A stretch of DNA of 39,111 nt from Lachnospiraceae bacterium (GTDB lineage Bacteria > Bacillota > Clostridia > Lachnospirales > Lachnospiraceae). The stretch is taken from positions 1 to 39,111 of the forward strand of contig VSNY01000017.1 in the NCBI GenBank assembly GCA_009774535.1, in the 5' to 3' direction. The notes beneath the pieces are model-generated. The model saw nothing but the letters and a program-made list of their open reading frames with translations. It was not told the origin of the DNA and ran no database searches. The first letter of the stretch is position 1; every line of letters starts with the position of its first letter. Positions 25,344-34,372 of the stretch are shown piece after piece. Made by a program: the position numbers and the translations under genes.

Positions 25344-26072
25344 TTATTCATCCCAGTTATGATATACCGTCTGTACATCGTCATCTTCATCCAGCATATC
25401 CAGGATCTTCTGAATATTTGCAAGGTCTTTTTCATCCTCGAGCGTCACATAAGTCTGCGGAATCATCGTAATCTCCGCCTGCGTCATTACAATGCCCTGC
25501 TGCGACAGCGCGTCGCGTACAGCCGGAAACTCTGCCGGATCTGTCGTAATCTCAAAGCTGTCTTCTTCCTCCGCAAAATCCTCCGCGCCGGCGTCCAGCG
25601 CCGTCATCATCAGATCGTCCGCTTCCAGTTCGCATTCTTCCTTATCGATTAAAATCTGCCCTTTTTTATCGAACATATACGAAACGCATCCCTGTGTGCC
25701 GATGCTCCCCATCCCTTTGGAAAAGCAGTTGCGCACATTCGCGGCCGTTCGGTTTTTATTGTCTGTCAGCGCGTCCACAATGATCGCCGTGCCTCCTGGT
25801 CCATAGCCTTCGTAAGTAACGACTTCATAGTTGACATTGCCCGAATCGCCAGCTGCTTTTTTAATTCCGCGGTCAATCGTATCGTTTGGCATATTATTGG
25901 CTTTTGCCTTTGCGATAACGTCCCGCAGCTTGGAATTGTTCGCCGGATCCGGCCCGCCTTCCTTCACGGCAATGGCAATTTCACGGCCGATCATGGTAAA
26001 TGTTTTTCCTTTTGCAGCATCATTCTTTTCTTTCTTATGTTTGATATTTGCAAATTTGGAATGTCCTGACAT
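25344..26072 (-). CDS. YebC/PmpR-family regulatory protein
   Basis: Protein of 242 residues starting with the family signature MSGHSKFANIKHKKEKNDAA and containing GYGPGGTAIIVDALTDNKNR. Members act as transcription regulators, and recent work on the family also links it to relief of ribosome stalling at proline runs. Length is normal. AGAGGA precedes the ATG. It lies between the CorC-like gene and glgA with short gaps, probably on one transcript. Confidence 0.95.
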   Translation of the reverse strand: MSGHSKFANIKHKKEKNDAAKGKTFTMIGREIAIAVKEGGPDPANNSKLRDVIAKAKANNMPNDTIDRGIKKAAGDSGNVNYEVVTYEGYGPGGTAIIVDALTDNKNRTAANVRNCFSKGMGSIGTQGCVSYMFDKKGQILIDKEECELEADDLMMTALDAGAEDFAEEEDSFEITTDPAEFPAVRDALSQQGIVMTQAEITMIPQTYVTLEDEKDLANIQKILDMLDEDDDVQTVYHNWDE

Positions 26073-26106
26073 AGATAAATCCTCTTTTCTGTTATAGTAA
26101 TTATTT

Positions 26107-26997
26107 TTATTTTATCATTTTATCATGCAGATGACAAGAACTATTCACCCGGACTTCCTGAATCATTTTATTCTCAACCTTCGTCACCTGGAACTGATAT
26201 CCTGCGTATTCGATGGAAAACGTCTCCCCGTCACCCGGAATCCGGTCAATCAAAGAAGTCAGAAATCCGTTCAGCGTATCATACTCTTCTTCCGCTTCCA
26301 TCTCCAGCAGATCCATGACGTCGTCAAAAGACGCCATCCCATGCATTAGAAAGCTTCCGTCCGGCTGCTTTGTAATCAAATGCCGTTCTTTATCATGTTC
26401 GTCAAAAATATTTCCGACAATCTCTTCTAAAATATCTTCCAGCGCAACGAGTCCGGACGTCTGTCCGTATTCATCCACAACAATTACCATATGCGCTTTT
26501 TTCGCCTGCATTTTCTGGAACAGATCGCTGATCTTGCGTGTCTCCGGAATAAATTCGCTCTTAGAAAACAGCCCTTCAATATCTTTGATCTGCCAGCTTA
26601 AATAATCTTCTTTTCTGCTGAATGCCATAATCTCCTTGATATGTAAGATTCCGATAATATTGTCGATATCATCTAAAAATACCGGAAATCTTGAGTATGG
26701 CTCGCACAATACCCGGTCCAGCGCATGCTGTAAATCCATGGTTCCATCCAATGCGCAGATATTCGACCGGTGGGTCATAATGTCTTTTGCCTCTTTGTCC
26801 GTAAATTCAAAAATATTTTGGATCATCTCCACTTCGCTGGCATGCAGCACTCCTGTTTCCTGCCCTTCATTGACCATGGAAATAATCTCTTCTTCCGTCA
26901 CCTTATCTGCATTTTTCCGGCTCAGTTTTTTCAAAAAATCACTGAACCAGTTATTTTTTTCTGCGTCATTTGACTTGGGACTCGCACCATCGTCCAT
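26107..26997 (-). CDS. CBS-pair/CorC-domain protein (cytosolic HlyC/CorC type)
   Basis: Protein of 296 residues. A short N-terminal part is followed by a CBS pair (about 70-200; DIMTHRSNICALDGTMDLQH, MVIVVDEYGQTSGLVALEDI) and a CorC_HlyC domain at the end (about 215-290; YDTLNGFLTSLIDRIPGDGE). The membrane DUF21/CNNM domain of larger relatives is absent, so it is soluble, like CorC of enterobacteria. CorC is tied to magnesium and cobalt efflux; the molecular role here is uncertain. AAGGAG lies 8 nt before the ATG. Confidence 0.9.
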   Translation of the reverse strand: MDDGASPKSNDAEKNNWFSDFLKKLSRKNADKVTEEEIISMVNEGQETGVLHASEVEMIQNIFEFTDKEAKDIMTHRSNICALDGTMDLQHALDRVLCEPYSRFPVFLDDIDNIIGILHIKEIMAFSRKEDYLSWQIKDIEGLFSKSEFIPETRKISDLFQKMQAKKAHMVIVVDEYGQTSGLVALEDILEEIVGNIFDEHDKERHLITKQPDGSFLMHGMASFDDVMDLLEMEAEEEYDTLNGFLTSLIDRIPGDGETFSIEYAGYQFQVTKVENKMIQEVRVNSSCHLHDKMIK

Positions 26998-27050
26998 ATT
27001 CTACTCTCCTTTTTGTAATTCGTTTCACTGCGTTCTTGTGTATCAATAAT

Positions 27051-27079
27051 AAAATATCATTTCCAGATGATTACGTCAA
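27051..27079 (-). promoter_or_regulatory. Sigma-A promoter of the CorC-like gene
   Basis: Minus-strand TTGACG (27079-27074), 17-nt spacer, TATTTT (27056-27051), starting 2 nt after the mazF stop codon. Confidence 0.65.
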
Positions 27080-27080
27080 G

Positions 27081-27431
27081 CTATGTAACGGCTAAATGCA
27101 GGCTGATACATAGCGCTTTATCAATTTTATCCATCACATCGCCGTCCAGATGGCAGACTTTATCTTTTAATCGTTTTTTATCAATGGTACGCAGCTGCTC
27201 CAGCAGGATCACGGAATCTTTGACAAGTGAATAACGGCTGCTGGATAATTCCACATGCGTCGGCAGTTTTGCTTTATTCATCTGCGAGGTAATCGCTGCA
27301 CAGATCACGGTCGGACTGTGCAGGTTGCCGATATCATTTTGGATTATTAACACCGGGCGTACGCCGCCCTGTTCAGAACCTACGACCGGCCTTAAATCGG
27401 CATAATAAATATCTCCACGTCTGATTAACAT
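27081..27431 (-). CDS. MazF/EndoA (NdoA)-family endoribonuclease toxin
   Basis: Sequence-specific mRNA interferase of 116 residues. Family motifs are RRGDIYYADLRPVVGSEQGG, RPVLIIQND and the C-terminal TIDKKRLKDKV. The start is set at ATG 27431, where GGAG lies 8 nt upstream; a GTG three codons earlier is less well placed. It follows alr by about 60 nt, as in Bacillus subtilis (alr-ndoAI-ndoA), but there is no room for the antitoxin gene between them. It may be controlled by an antitoxin elsewhere or act mainly in RNA processing. Confidence 0.93.
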   Translation of the reverse strand: MLIRRGDIYYADLRPVVGSEQGGVRPVLIIQNDIGNLHSPTVICAAITSQMNKAKLPTHVELSSSRYSLVKDSVILLEQLRTIDKKRLKDKVCHLDGDVMDKIDKALCISLHLAVT

Positions 27432-27489
27432 TTTTCTCACTCCACAAAATAGGTTATACGGTGAGTATTACCAGTTTTATCGAGTGTAT

Positions 27490-28635
27490 TCATATGCGGA
27501 TGCCATTTTTATAAAAAACCCGTGGAATCCGTTTGGAAAGGCCGCAGGCAAACTCATAGTTAAATCTGCCGCTAAGGTCTCCCAGTTCTTCCAGTGTCAG
27601 TGTCTGCGTCCCGTCTGTGCCTGCCAGTACTGCCCGGTCGCCTGTTTTTACATCAGGAATCTGCGTTACGTCTACCATAAACTGATCCATACAGATCCTG
27701 CCGACAACCGGCGCCCGTTTTCCGTGAATCAGCACGCAGCCTTTGTTCGACAGGCTTCTTGGATAGCCGTCGCCGTAACCGACCGGGATGGTGGCGATCT
27801 TCTTTGGTTCTGTGGCTGTATAAGTGCCGCCGTAGGAAACGCTCTTTCCCGCTTCCAGCTGCTTGACGTAAGCGACATGGCTGACCAGCTCCAGCGCCGG
27901 CTGCAGGCGGATACGTTCTTTATGTACTTCGTCTGAAGGCCAAAGGCCATATAAAATTATGCCCGCCCTGACCAGATCCATATTTGCCTGCGGCAAGTCT
28001 ATAATGGCAGCGCTGTTGGAACAATGGCAGTACGGGATGTGAACGCCTGCCTGCTTCGTCAGACGGATCATATGCTCAAACTGTGACAGCTGGTCAAGCG
28101 CGGCTGTTTTATCCGTTTCATCAGCACGTGCGAAATGTGTAAACATGCCTTCTGTCACGATCTGCGGCAAAGAGGCGATTTGGCGGATCAGCTCTATGCT
28201 TGCGGCATCTGCCGGCATGCCAATGCGGCTCATGCCAGTATCGATTTTAATATGTACCGGGATCTTCCGCTGCTGTTCTCTGGCTGCCTGTGATAACTGC
28301 ATCGCTGTTTCCAGGGTAAAGACCGTCGGGCGGACCTTTTGGGCGATCAGCATCGGATAATGTTCCGCAAATACGCAGCCAAGAATCAGAATCGGTTTTG
28401 TAATGCCATTTTCGCGCAGTTCCAGCGCTTCTTCTGCGGTAGCGACGGCAAATCCGGCCAGGCAGTCTTCGTCCTGGATCGAACACGCAATCGGGACAGC
28501 GCCGTGGCCGTAACCGTCCGCTTTCACTACGGCGACGATACGGGTGGATGGGGACAGCAGGGCTTGTATGGCATACAGGTTGTTATGGATCGCGTCAAGG
28601 TCTATCTTTGCATAGACACGGTTATAATTATTCAT
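27490..28635 (-). CDS. alr: Alanine racemase
   Basis: PLP enzyme of 381 residues that makes D-alanine for peptidoglycan. The PLP-binding Lys38 is in VVKADGYGHGA, the second catalytic Tyr is in SVSYGGTYTA, and CMDQFMVDVTQIP lies in the C-terminal domain. Its ATG shares one base with the stop codon of the NAD(P)HX repair gene (TGATG), so translation is coupled. The mazF toxin gene follows. Confidence 0.96.
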   Translation of the reverse strand: MNNYNRVYAKIDLDAIHNNLYAIQALLSPSTRIVAVVKADGYGHGAVPIACSIQDEDCLAGFAVATAEEALELRENGITKPILILGCVFAEHYPMLIAQKVRPTVFTLETAMQLSQAAREQQRKIPVHIKIDTGMSRIGMPADAASIELIRQIASLPQIVTEGMFTHFARADETDKTAALDQLSQFEHMIRLTKQAGVHIPYCHCSNSAAIIDLPQANMDLVRAGIILYGLWPSDEVHKERIRLQPALELVSHVAYVKQLEAGKSVSYGGTYTATEPKKIATIPVGYGDGYPRSLSNKGCVLIHGKRAPVVGRICMDQFMVDVTQIPDVKTGDRAVLAGTDGTQTLTLEELGDLSGRFNYEFACGLSKRIPRVFYKNGIRI

Positions 28636-30215
28636 CAGTCATCGTCCTCTGTATTATGATTTTGCTTTTTGTATTTTTGCCTGATTTCAGGCGTCTGCAT
28701 ACGGCTGGCTGCGTCCATCACGTTTCCGACCGCTTTGACCAGATCTGAAGCCAGTACGCTATAGGCGCCTTTGCGGCTGGCTGCGTCTTCTCCGGCAAGG
28801 CCATGGAGATAAACGCCCATGCGGGCTGCGTCTTCCAGCTGCATCCCTTGTGCGGCCAGCGACGCAATCATCCCGGCAAGTACGTCGCCGCTTCCGCCTT
28901 TTGCCATAGCGCTGCAGCCGGACGTGTTCAGGCAGGTGCCGGACGGACCAGCCGTTACCGTCACAGCGTCTTTTAAAACGCAGATCAGATCGTATCTCGC
29001 CGCAAACGCTTCCGCCGTCTCACGCATCGAACCTAAAATCTCAGGAACCGGTTTGCGGCACAGTCTTGCCATTTCGCCGGGATGCGGAGTAATCACCAGA
29101 TCCGCGGCTGTATTCTCCAGCAAATGCAGCTGCCCGGCGGCTATATTCAAAGCGTCAGCGTCAAGGATGACAGGGACGGACGCTGCAGCCAGTACCTGCT
29201 GCACCAAGCGGCGCGCCTGTGCAGTCTGTCCGATGCCAGGCCCCAGAATAATAACGTCCGCCCACGAAACTTCATCCGCCAATAACTGCTCCCGGCCTTC
29301 TTCGGCGTCTAACGGCAGATCCGCGGACGGATAGACGGATAAAATTGCTTCGGGAAGCGCCGTCTGCAGAATCGTACGGTTGGATGCACACGTATATATT
29401 TTTACAAGTCCGCAGCCGGCCGCATAAGCTGCCTGTGCGCAAAAGAGCGCGGCCCCCGCCATATTTTCGCTTCCCGCAACGGCTAACACGCGGCCGAACG
29501 TGCCTTTATTTGACCGCTTCGGCCGCTGCGGAAGCATTTTAAAATCTTCCGGTTCCGGCGCAAAACAGGACGGCTTTTTGTCCAGCCAGCTTTCTTTTGT
29601 AATGCCAATATCTACTACCGCGACCTTGCCGCATGTTTCGCAGCCGGGGTATAAAATCTGTCCGGCTTTTTGATAAGCAAATGTAACGGTCAAGTCTGCG
29701 GCAAAGCACGGATCGTATACCTCACCGTTATCGGCAGACACGCCGCTTGGCAGATCAACGGCTACTTTATATGCGCGAAGCTCATTCATCTGCAGCAGCC
29801 ATTGTGCATATCTTCCGCTTGGCGCCCTGGACAGCCCGACGCCGAACAGAGCGTCGATCACGCAGTCATAGACGATATGCTGCGGAATCTGTTCTGTTAT
29901 ATGTATGCCGTAACGCTGCAGGATATCCCGCTGGAACAGATTCTCCCTGGAACACTTCCCCATATCCGGCTTTTGGACTACCGTTACCTGACAGCCCTTA
30001 AGGTGCAGCATCCGCGCGGCCGCAAGACCGTCTGCGCCGTTATTGCCGTTTCCGCATACAAGCAGCGCGGTACGGATTCCTGGTACCGCGCTGAATACCT
30101 GTTCCGCCACATGGAGCGCGGCACGTTCCATCAATACAAGGGACGGCACACCAAAATGCCCGATCGTATTGCTGTCGCATGCTTTCATTTCTTCACTGTT
30201 CACAATCCACCTCAT
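28635..30215 (-). CDS. nnr: Bifunctional NAD(P)HX epimerase/dehydratase
   Basis: Metabolite-repair enzyme of 526 residues that restores hydrated NADH and NADPH. The N-terminal YjeF epimerase half (1-210) has VCGNGNNGADGLAAARML; the C-terminal ribokinase-like dehydratase half (about 230-510) has ITPHPGEMARLC and the phosphate-binding AKGGSGDVLAGMI. Fusion of the two halves is usual in bacteria. AAGGA lies about 9 nt before the ATG. It sits between rex, which senses the NADH/NAD ratio, and alr, with short gaps. Confidence 0.95.
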   Translation of the reverse strand: MRWIVNSEEMKACDSNTIGHFGVPSLVLMERAALHVAEQVFSAVPGIRTALLVCGNGNNGADGLAAARMLHLKGCQVTVVQKPDMGKCSRENLFQRDILQRYGIHITEQIPQHIVYDCVIDALFGVGLSRAPSGRYAQWLLQMNELRAYKVAVDLPSGVSADNGEVYDPCFAADLTVTFAYQKAGQILYPGCETCGKVAVVDIGITKESWLDKKPSCFAPEPEDFKMLPQRPKRSNKGTFGRVLAVAGSENMAGAALFCAQAAYAAGCGLVKIYTCASNRTILQTALPEAILSVYPSADLPLDAEEGREQLLADEVSWADVIILGPGIGQTAQARRLVQQVLAAASVPVILDADALNIAAGQLHLLENTAADLVITPHPGEMARLCRKPVPEILGSMRETAEAFAARYDLICVLKDAVTVTAGPSGTCLNTSGCSAMAKGGSGDVLAGMIASLAAQGMQLEDAARMGVYLHGLAGEDAASRKGAYSVLASDLVKAVGNVMDAASRMQTPEIRQKYKKQNHNTEDDD

Positions 30216-30244
30216 AGATTTTAGTCCTTCCTGTGCCGGATCTG

Positions 30245-30880
30245 CTACTCCCCTTCGCTTTGCAGCATATTATAAGACAGCTGCATCAGACTGTCAGACA
30301 AGTGTACATTTTCCACCACTACATTTTTATCCATCAGATCCAAATCCACATGCGCAAAATTCCAGATCGCGCGGATACCCAGCCGCACCAGGCGGTTTGC
30401 AATGGAATCTGCCGAGTGCTTGGGCATCGTAAGCGCTGCGATATCTATTTTATGCGACGCCGCGAATGCTTCCAGTTCGTCGATCATCATAATCGGAATC
30501 CCCCTTTGGGAATGTCCCCTGATATTTTGATCCACATCAAACAGCCCGATAATCATAAAGCCGAGTTTTTCAAATTTGCCGTAATTTGCCAGCGCCTGAC
30601 CAAGATTGCCAGCGCCGATTACAATAATATTATGCTGTTTTTGCAGTCCTAAGATCCTGCCGATCTCATCATACAGATACTGCACATTATAACCATATCC
30701 CTGCTGGCCGAATCCGCCAAAGTTATTCAGATCCTGACGAATCTGGGATGCGGTGACTTTCATTTTTTCACTCAGTTCATTGGAAGAAATCCTTTCAACC
30801 CCTTCATCCAGCAGATCTCCTAAATATCGATAATACCGCGGCATCCTGCGGATCACCGCTTGTGAAATGTCTTTTCCCAA
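30245..30880 (-). CDS. rex: Redox-sensing transcriptional repressor Rex
   Basis: NADH/NAD-responsive repressor of 211 residues that controls fermentation and respiration genes. The N-terminal winged helix has the family signature IRRMPRYYRYL and VTASQIRQDLNNFG; the Rossmann domain has VIGAGNLGQALANY. The start is taken as TTG 30880, since AGGGG lies 9 nt upstream and this gives the normal length; the longer frame from 30937 would overlap the ABC-F gene. It lies 26 nt after that gene and 29 nt before the NAD(P)HX enzyme. No clear Rex box was found in the window. Confidence 0.94.
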   Translation of the reverse strand: MGKDISQAVIRRMPRYYRYLGDLLDEGVERISSNELSEKMKVTASQIRQDLNNFGGFGQQGYGYNVQYLYDEIGRILGLQKQHNIIVIGAGNLGQALANYGKFEKLGFMIIGLFDVDQNIRGHSQRGIPIMMIDELEAFAASHKIDIAALTMPKHSADSIANRLVRLGIRAIWNFAHVDLDLMDKNVVVENVHLSDSLMQLSYNMLQSEGE

Positions 30881-30906
30881 TACTGTTTTCCCCTTATGCT
30901 TTCTGC

Positions 30907-32841
30907 TTATACTCCGGCCTCTGTCAGCTCTTCCCACTTCACATACAGCGCTTCCAGTTCTTCTTCCTTCTGCGCGGCCAGTGTGTGCAGCTCCATCACT
31001 TTCGCGGAGACTACGGCCACTTCCGGCTTTGCCATTTCCGCTTCCAGCTCTTTGATCTGCGTCTCCAGCTGTGTAATGCGTTCTTCTGTTTTATGCAGTT
31101 CATTTTCCAATTTCCGCTGCATGGCCTGCTGCATTTTTTTCTGCTTCCAGTCCTGCTTTCCGTCTGTTTCCTTTTCTGCCCGCAGGGTTGTGGCCGAGTC
31201 TGCAGACGGGCATTCCTTTTTGCGCGCCGCTCGCTGCACATCCTTTTTTTCGAGATAATAGTCATAATTCCCGATATATTGATCCACCTGCTCCTCGTAC
31301 AAATCCAGCACCCGCGTCGCCGTTTTATTAATAAAATAACGGTCGTGCGATACAAACAATACAGTGCCTTCATACTGCACCAGCGCTTGTTCCAAAATTT
31401 CTTTTGACGTAATATCCAGATGGTTCGTCGGTTCATCCAGAATCAAAAAATTTGCTTCCGAAAGCATCAGCTTCGCCAGCGATACCCGCCCGCGCTCCCC
31501 GCCGCTTAAGTCCCCGATCCGCTTAAATACATCATCATTGGTAAATAAAAACGCCGCCAGCACATTCCGAATCTGTGTATTCGTAAGGTGCGGCTGGTCG
31601 TCCGAAATCTCTTCAAACAGTGTTTTTTCCGCATGCAGCACCTGATGCTCCTGATCATAGTAACCGATCCGCACATTCGTACCAAGCGTAATCTCTCCCG
31701 CGTCCGCGGGCAGCATTTCATTGATAATTTTTAAAATCGTAGTCTTCCCGGTCCCGTTATTGCCGATCAAAGCGACACGCTCTCCGCGAAACAAAGAAAT
31801 ATCTACATTCCGAAACAATGTTGTTCCATCAAAAGATTTTGACAATCCCTCGATTTTCATCACATCATTTCCGCTTGCAATGCATGGTTCCAGATGCAGG
31901 CGGATATCCGTCATTTCCTCCGACGGCTTGTCCAGGCGTTCAATTTTATCCAGCATTTTCTCACGGCTTTCCGCGCGCCGGATGGACTTTTCACGGTTAA
32001 AGGACTTTAATTTTGCAATCACTTCTTCCTGATGCCGGATCTCCTGCTGCTGGTTCATATACGCGCGCAGCTGTGCGGCACGGACTTGGGCTTTTTTCTG
32101 CGCATAGGCGGTATAATTACCGCTGTAGCTGTGTACCTGATGCTGAAAGACCTCGATAACTTTGGATACGATCTTATCCATAAAATAGCGGTCATGCGAT
32201 ACGATCAGCACCGCCCCTTTATAATTCAGCAGAAAATTCTCCAGCCACTGGATCGACTCCATATCCAAATGGTTTGTCGGCTCATCCAGCAGCAGGATAT
32301 CCGGTTTGGTAACGAGCAGCCGGCATAAGGCTACGCGTGTCTTCTGCCCGCCGGATAATTCCGCCTGTGTTTTTGTAAAATCACCTTCCGTAAAGCCAAG
32401 CCCGGTCAGAACGCCAATCACTTCGCTGCGGTACGTATAGCCGTCCGCCAGTTCAAACTGATGCGCCAGCCGTTCGTATTTTTCCATAAACGCTTCCAGC
32501 TCCTCGGGCGCGACAGCGTGCATCTGCGCTTCCATCCCGCGGATCTGCTGTTCCATAGCAATCACCGGCTGCTTGGCGGACAACACTTCTTCATAAATTG
32601 TGCGTCCGCTGTCGATTACCTGGTTCTGTGCAAGGTAGCCGATCGTCTGATCTTTTGCGATAGATACAACGCCCTCATCCGGCTCCAGTTCTTTGATGAT
32701 TATTTTTAACAGCGTCGATTTTCCAGCTCCATTGATGCCTACGATTGCTGCTTTTTCATATTCTTCCATATGGAAAGACGCCTGTTTTAAAATTACGTCT
32801 GTTCCAAAGGATTTGGATATATTCTGACAGGAAAGTACCAT
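30907..32841 (-). CDS. ABC-F family ATP-binding protein
   Basis: Soluble twin-ATPase protein of 644 residues acting on the ribosome, related to EttA/Uup and antibiotic-protection factors. Two nucleotide-binding domains have Walker A GINGAGKSTLLK and GNNGTGKTTILK, signatures LSGGQ and LSGGE, and an interdomain P-site-tRNA-interaction motif region rich in Lys/Arg. A C-terminal coiled coil (about 560-640; ERITQLETQIKELEAEMAKP) is like that of Uup/YdiF types. The ATG at 32841 follows GGAGG by 5 nt; an upstream TTG is less likely. Its promoter overlaps the icd terminator. A housekeeping role is more likely than resistance. Confidence 0.93.
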   Translation of the reverse strand: MVLSCQNISKSFGTDVILKQASFHMEEYEKAAIVGINGAGKSTLLKIIIKELEPDEGVVSIAKDQTIGYLAQNQVIDSGRTIYEEVLSAKQPVIAMEQQIRGMEAQMHAVAPEELEAFMEKYERLAHQFELADGYTYRSEVIGVLTGLGFTEGDFTKTQAELSGGQKTRVALCRLLVTKPDILLLDEPTNHLDMESIQWLENFLLNYKGAVLIVSHDRYFMDKIVSKVIEVFQHQVHSYSGNYTAYAQKKAQVRAAQLRAYMNQQQEIRHQEEVIAKLKSFNREKSIRRAESREKMLDKIERLDKPSEEMTDIRLHLEPCIASGNDVMKIEGLSKSFDGTTLFRNVDISLFRGERVALIGNNGTGKTTILKIINEMLPADAGEITLGTNVRIGYYDQEHQVLHAEKTLFEEISDDQPHLTNTQIRNVLAAFLFTNDDVFKRIGDLSGGERGRVSLAKLMLSEANFLILDEPTNHLDITSKEILEQALVQYEGTVLFVSHDRYFINKTATRVLDLYEEQVDQYIGNYDYYLEKKDVQRAARKKECPSADSATTLRAEKETDGKQDWKQKKMQQAMQRKLENELHKTEERITQLETQIKELEAEMAKPEVAVVSAKVMELHTLAAQKEEELEALYVKWEELTEAGV

Positions 32842-32882
32842 AAGAACCTCCAATCTGTATTATTGAATCAATCAATCTTAAG

Positions 32883-32916
32883 AAAAACGGGTGCCGCAAT
32901 TTACATGCTGCACCCG
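32883..32916 (-). terminator. Intrinsic terminator after icd
   Basis: On the minus strand CGGGTGC (32916-32910) pairs with GCACCCG (32894-32888), with inner GCA/TGC pairs, followed by TTTTT (32887-32883). The promoter of the ABC-F gene would start transcription inside its 5' arm. Confidence 0.82.
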
Positions 32917-32919
32917 GTA

Positions 32920-32948
32920 ATTATATACAATTATTGAGCAATCGTCAA
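32920..32948 (-). promoter_or_regulatory. Sigma-A promoter of the ABC-F gene
   Basis: Minus-strand TTGACG (32948-32943), 17-nt spacer, TATAAT (32925-32920). Predicted start near 32914-32913, within the terminator stem of icd, giving a leader of about 72 nt. Confidence 0.78.
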
Positions 32949-32990
32949 ATAAATAATCCGGCTTTCCCACACAAGCATACGTTACACAAT

Positions 32991-34202
32991 TTACTGATAA
33001 CTGCGTTCCAATTCTTTACGGATTTCCTTAATAAATCCTTCACTGCTTAATACAACCGGCTGATCCAGCTCCGTAATCAGCGCAAGGTCTTTGGTCATCT
33101 TCCCGGATTCAATTGTCGCGATGCATGCCTGTTCCAGATGATCCGCAAATGCCATCAGATCTGAAAGCCCGTCCAGTTCCCCGCGTTTACGAAGCGCGCC
33201 TGTCCACGCAAAGATCGTAGCTACGGAATTGGTCGAGGTCTCTTCCCCTTCCAGATGCTTGTAATAATGACGCTGCACGGTTCCGTGCGCGGCTTCATAC
33301 TCATAATAACCTTCCGGCGATACGAGTACAGACGTCATCATCGCAAGGGAACCAAATGCCGAAGAGATCATATCGCTCATAACATCCCCGTCATAATTTT
33401 TACATGCCCAGATAAATCCGCCTTTCGACTTCATCACGCGCGCAACCGCATCATCGATCAGCGTATAGAAATATGTAATACCAGCCGCATCGAATTTTTC
33501 TTTATATTCCGCATCGAAAATTTCCTGGAAGATGTCTTTAAATGTATGGTCATATTTTTTGGAAATCGTATCTTTCGTCGCGAACCAAAGTTCCTGCTTT
33601 TGATCCAGCGCATAATTAAAACAGCTTCTCGCAAAGCTTTCGATCGACGCCCGCACATTATGCTGCCCCTGGATGATACCAGGCCCGTCAAAATCAAATA
33701 CCGTTTCTTTGATCTGCGTGCCGTCCGCTGCCGTAAAGACAAGCTCTGCTTTTCCAGCGCCAGGTACTTTGATCTCTACGTTTTTATAGACGTCGCCGTA
33801 AGCATGTCTTGCAATCGTAATCGGCAGTTCCCAGTTTTTCACACATGGTTCAATGCCTTTGACTTTGATCGGCGTACGGAAAACCGTACCGTCTAAAATC
33901 GCACGAATCGTACCGTTCGGGCTTTTCCACATTTCCTTTAATTGATACTCGCTCATACGGGCCGCGTTCGGCGTAATCGTGGCGCACTTTACGGCAACAC
34001 CGTATTTTTTCGTGGCATTGGCAGAATCTATGGTTACCTGGTCGTCCGTTTCATTCCGGCAGGCAAGGCCAAGATCATAATATTCCGTCTTTAAGTCCAC
34101 AAAAGGAAGCAGCAGTTCGTCCTTAATCATCTGCCACAAAATCCTGGTCATTTCATCGCCATCCATCTCTACAAGCGGCGTCGTCATTTTTATTTTTTCC
34201 AT
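32991..34202 (-). CDS. icd: NADP-dependent isocitrate dehydrogenase (eukaryote-like subfamily)
   Basis: Decarboxylating dehydrogenase of 403 residues giving 2-oxoglutarate and NADPH. The N-terminal TTPLVEMDGDEMTRILW, the isocitrate-binding KSPNGTIRAILDGTVFR and the later AAHGTVQRHYYKHLEGE place it in the homodimeric subfamily of mitochondrial/cytosolic IDH rather than the E. coli Icd type. The ATG at 34202 follows AGGAGG by 9 nt; the earlier in-frame ATGs are too close to or before it. No citrate synthase or aconitase gene is adjacent. In anaerobes it mainly supplies glutamate precursor and NADPH. Confidence 0.95.
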   Translation of the reverse strand: MEKIKMTTPLVEMDGDEMTRILWQMIKDELLLPFVDLKTEYYDLGLACRNETDDQVTIDSANATKKYGVAVKCATITPNAARMSEYQLKEMWKSPNGTIRAILDGTVFRTPIKVKGIEPCVKNWELPITIARHAYGDVYKNVEIKVPGAGKAELVFTAADGTQIKETVFDFDGPGIIQGQHNVRASIESFARSCFNYALDQKQELWFATKDTISKKYDHTFKDIFQEIFDAEYKEKFDAAGITYFYTLIDDAVARVMKSKGGFIWACKNYDGDVMSDMISSAFGSLAMMTSVLVSPEGYYEYEAAHGTVQRHYYKHLEGEETSTNSVATIFAWTGALRKRGELDGLSDLMAFADHLEQACIATIESGKMTKDLALITELDQPVVLSSEGFIKEIRKELERSYQ

Positions 34203-34246
34203 TTTATCCATCCTCCTGGTATTGATACACTTCATATCCAGAATAT

Positions 34247-34274
34247 TTTATACAAATACCTATGGGTTTGTCAA
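34247..34274 (-). promoter_or_regulatory. Sigma-A promoter of icd
   Basis: Minus-strand TTGACA (34274-34269), 16-nt spacer, TATAAA (34252-34247). It lies back to back with the promoter of the Cys-rich protein gene. Confidence 0.72.
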
Positions 34275-34308
34275 TGCATGTACGGCTTATTATCTTATTT
34301 TTTTTGGA

Positions 34309-34336
34309 AACCTATACAAGCTGCCCTCATAGTATA
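34309..34336 (+). promoter_or_regulatory. Sigma-K-like promoter of the Cys-rich protein gene
   Basis: AACC (34309-34312), 15-nt spacer, CATAGTATA (34328-34336). This fits the mother-cell sigma-K consensus as known from Bacillus (mACm, 15-17 nt, CATAnnnTA). The predicted start gives a leader of about 30 nt with a good ribosome binding site. No equally good sigma-A promoter was seen. Confidence 0.5.
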
Positions 34337-34372
34337 AACCATAAAACAAATAAAAAATGGAGGCAATCAATT

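Noticed and set aside
30881..30937. Longer Rex with 19 extra N-terminal residues
   Set aside because: Would overlap the ABC-F gene, lacks a ribosome binding site, and exceeds the usual family length.
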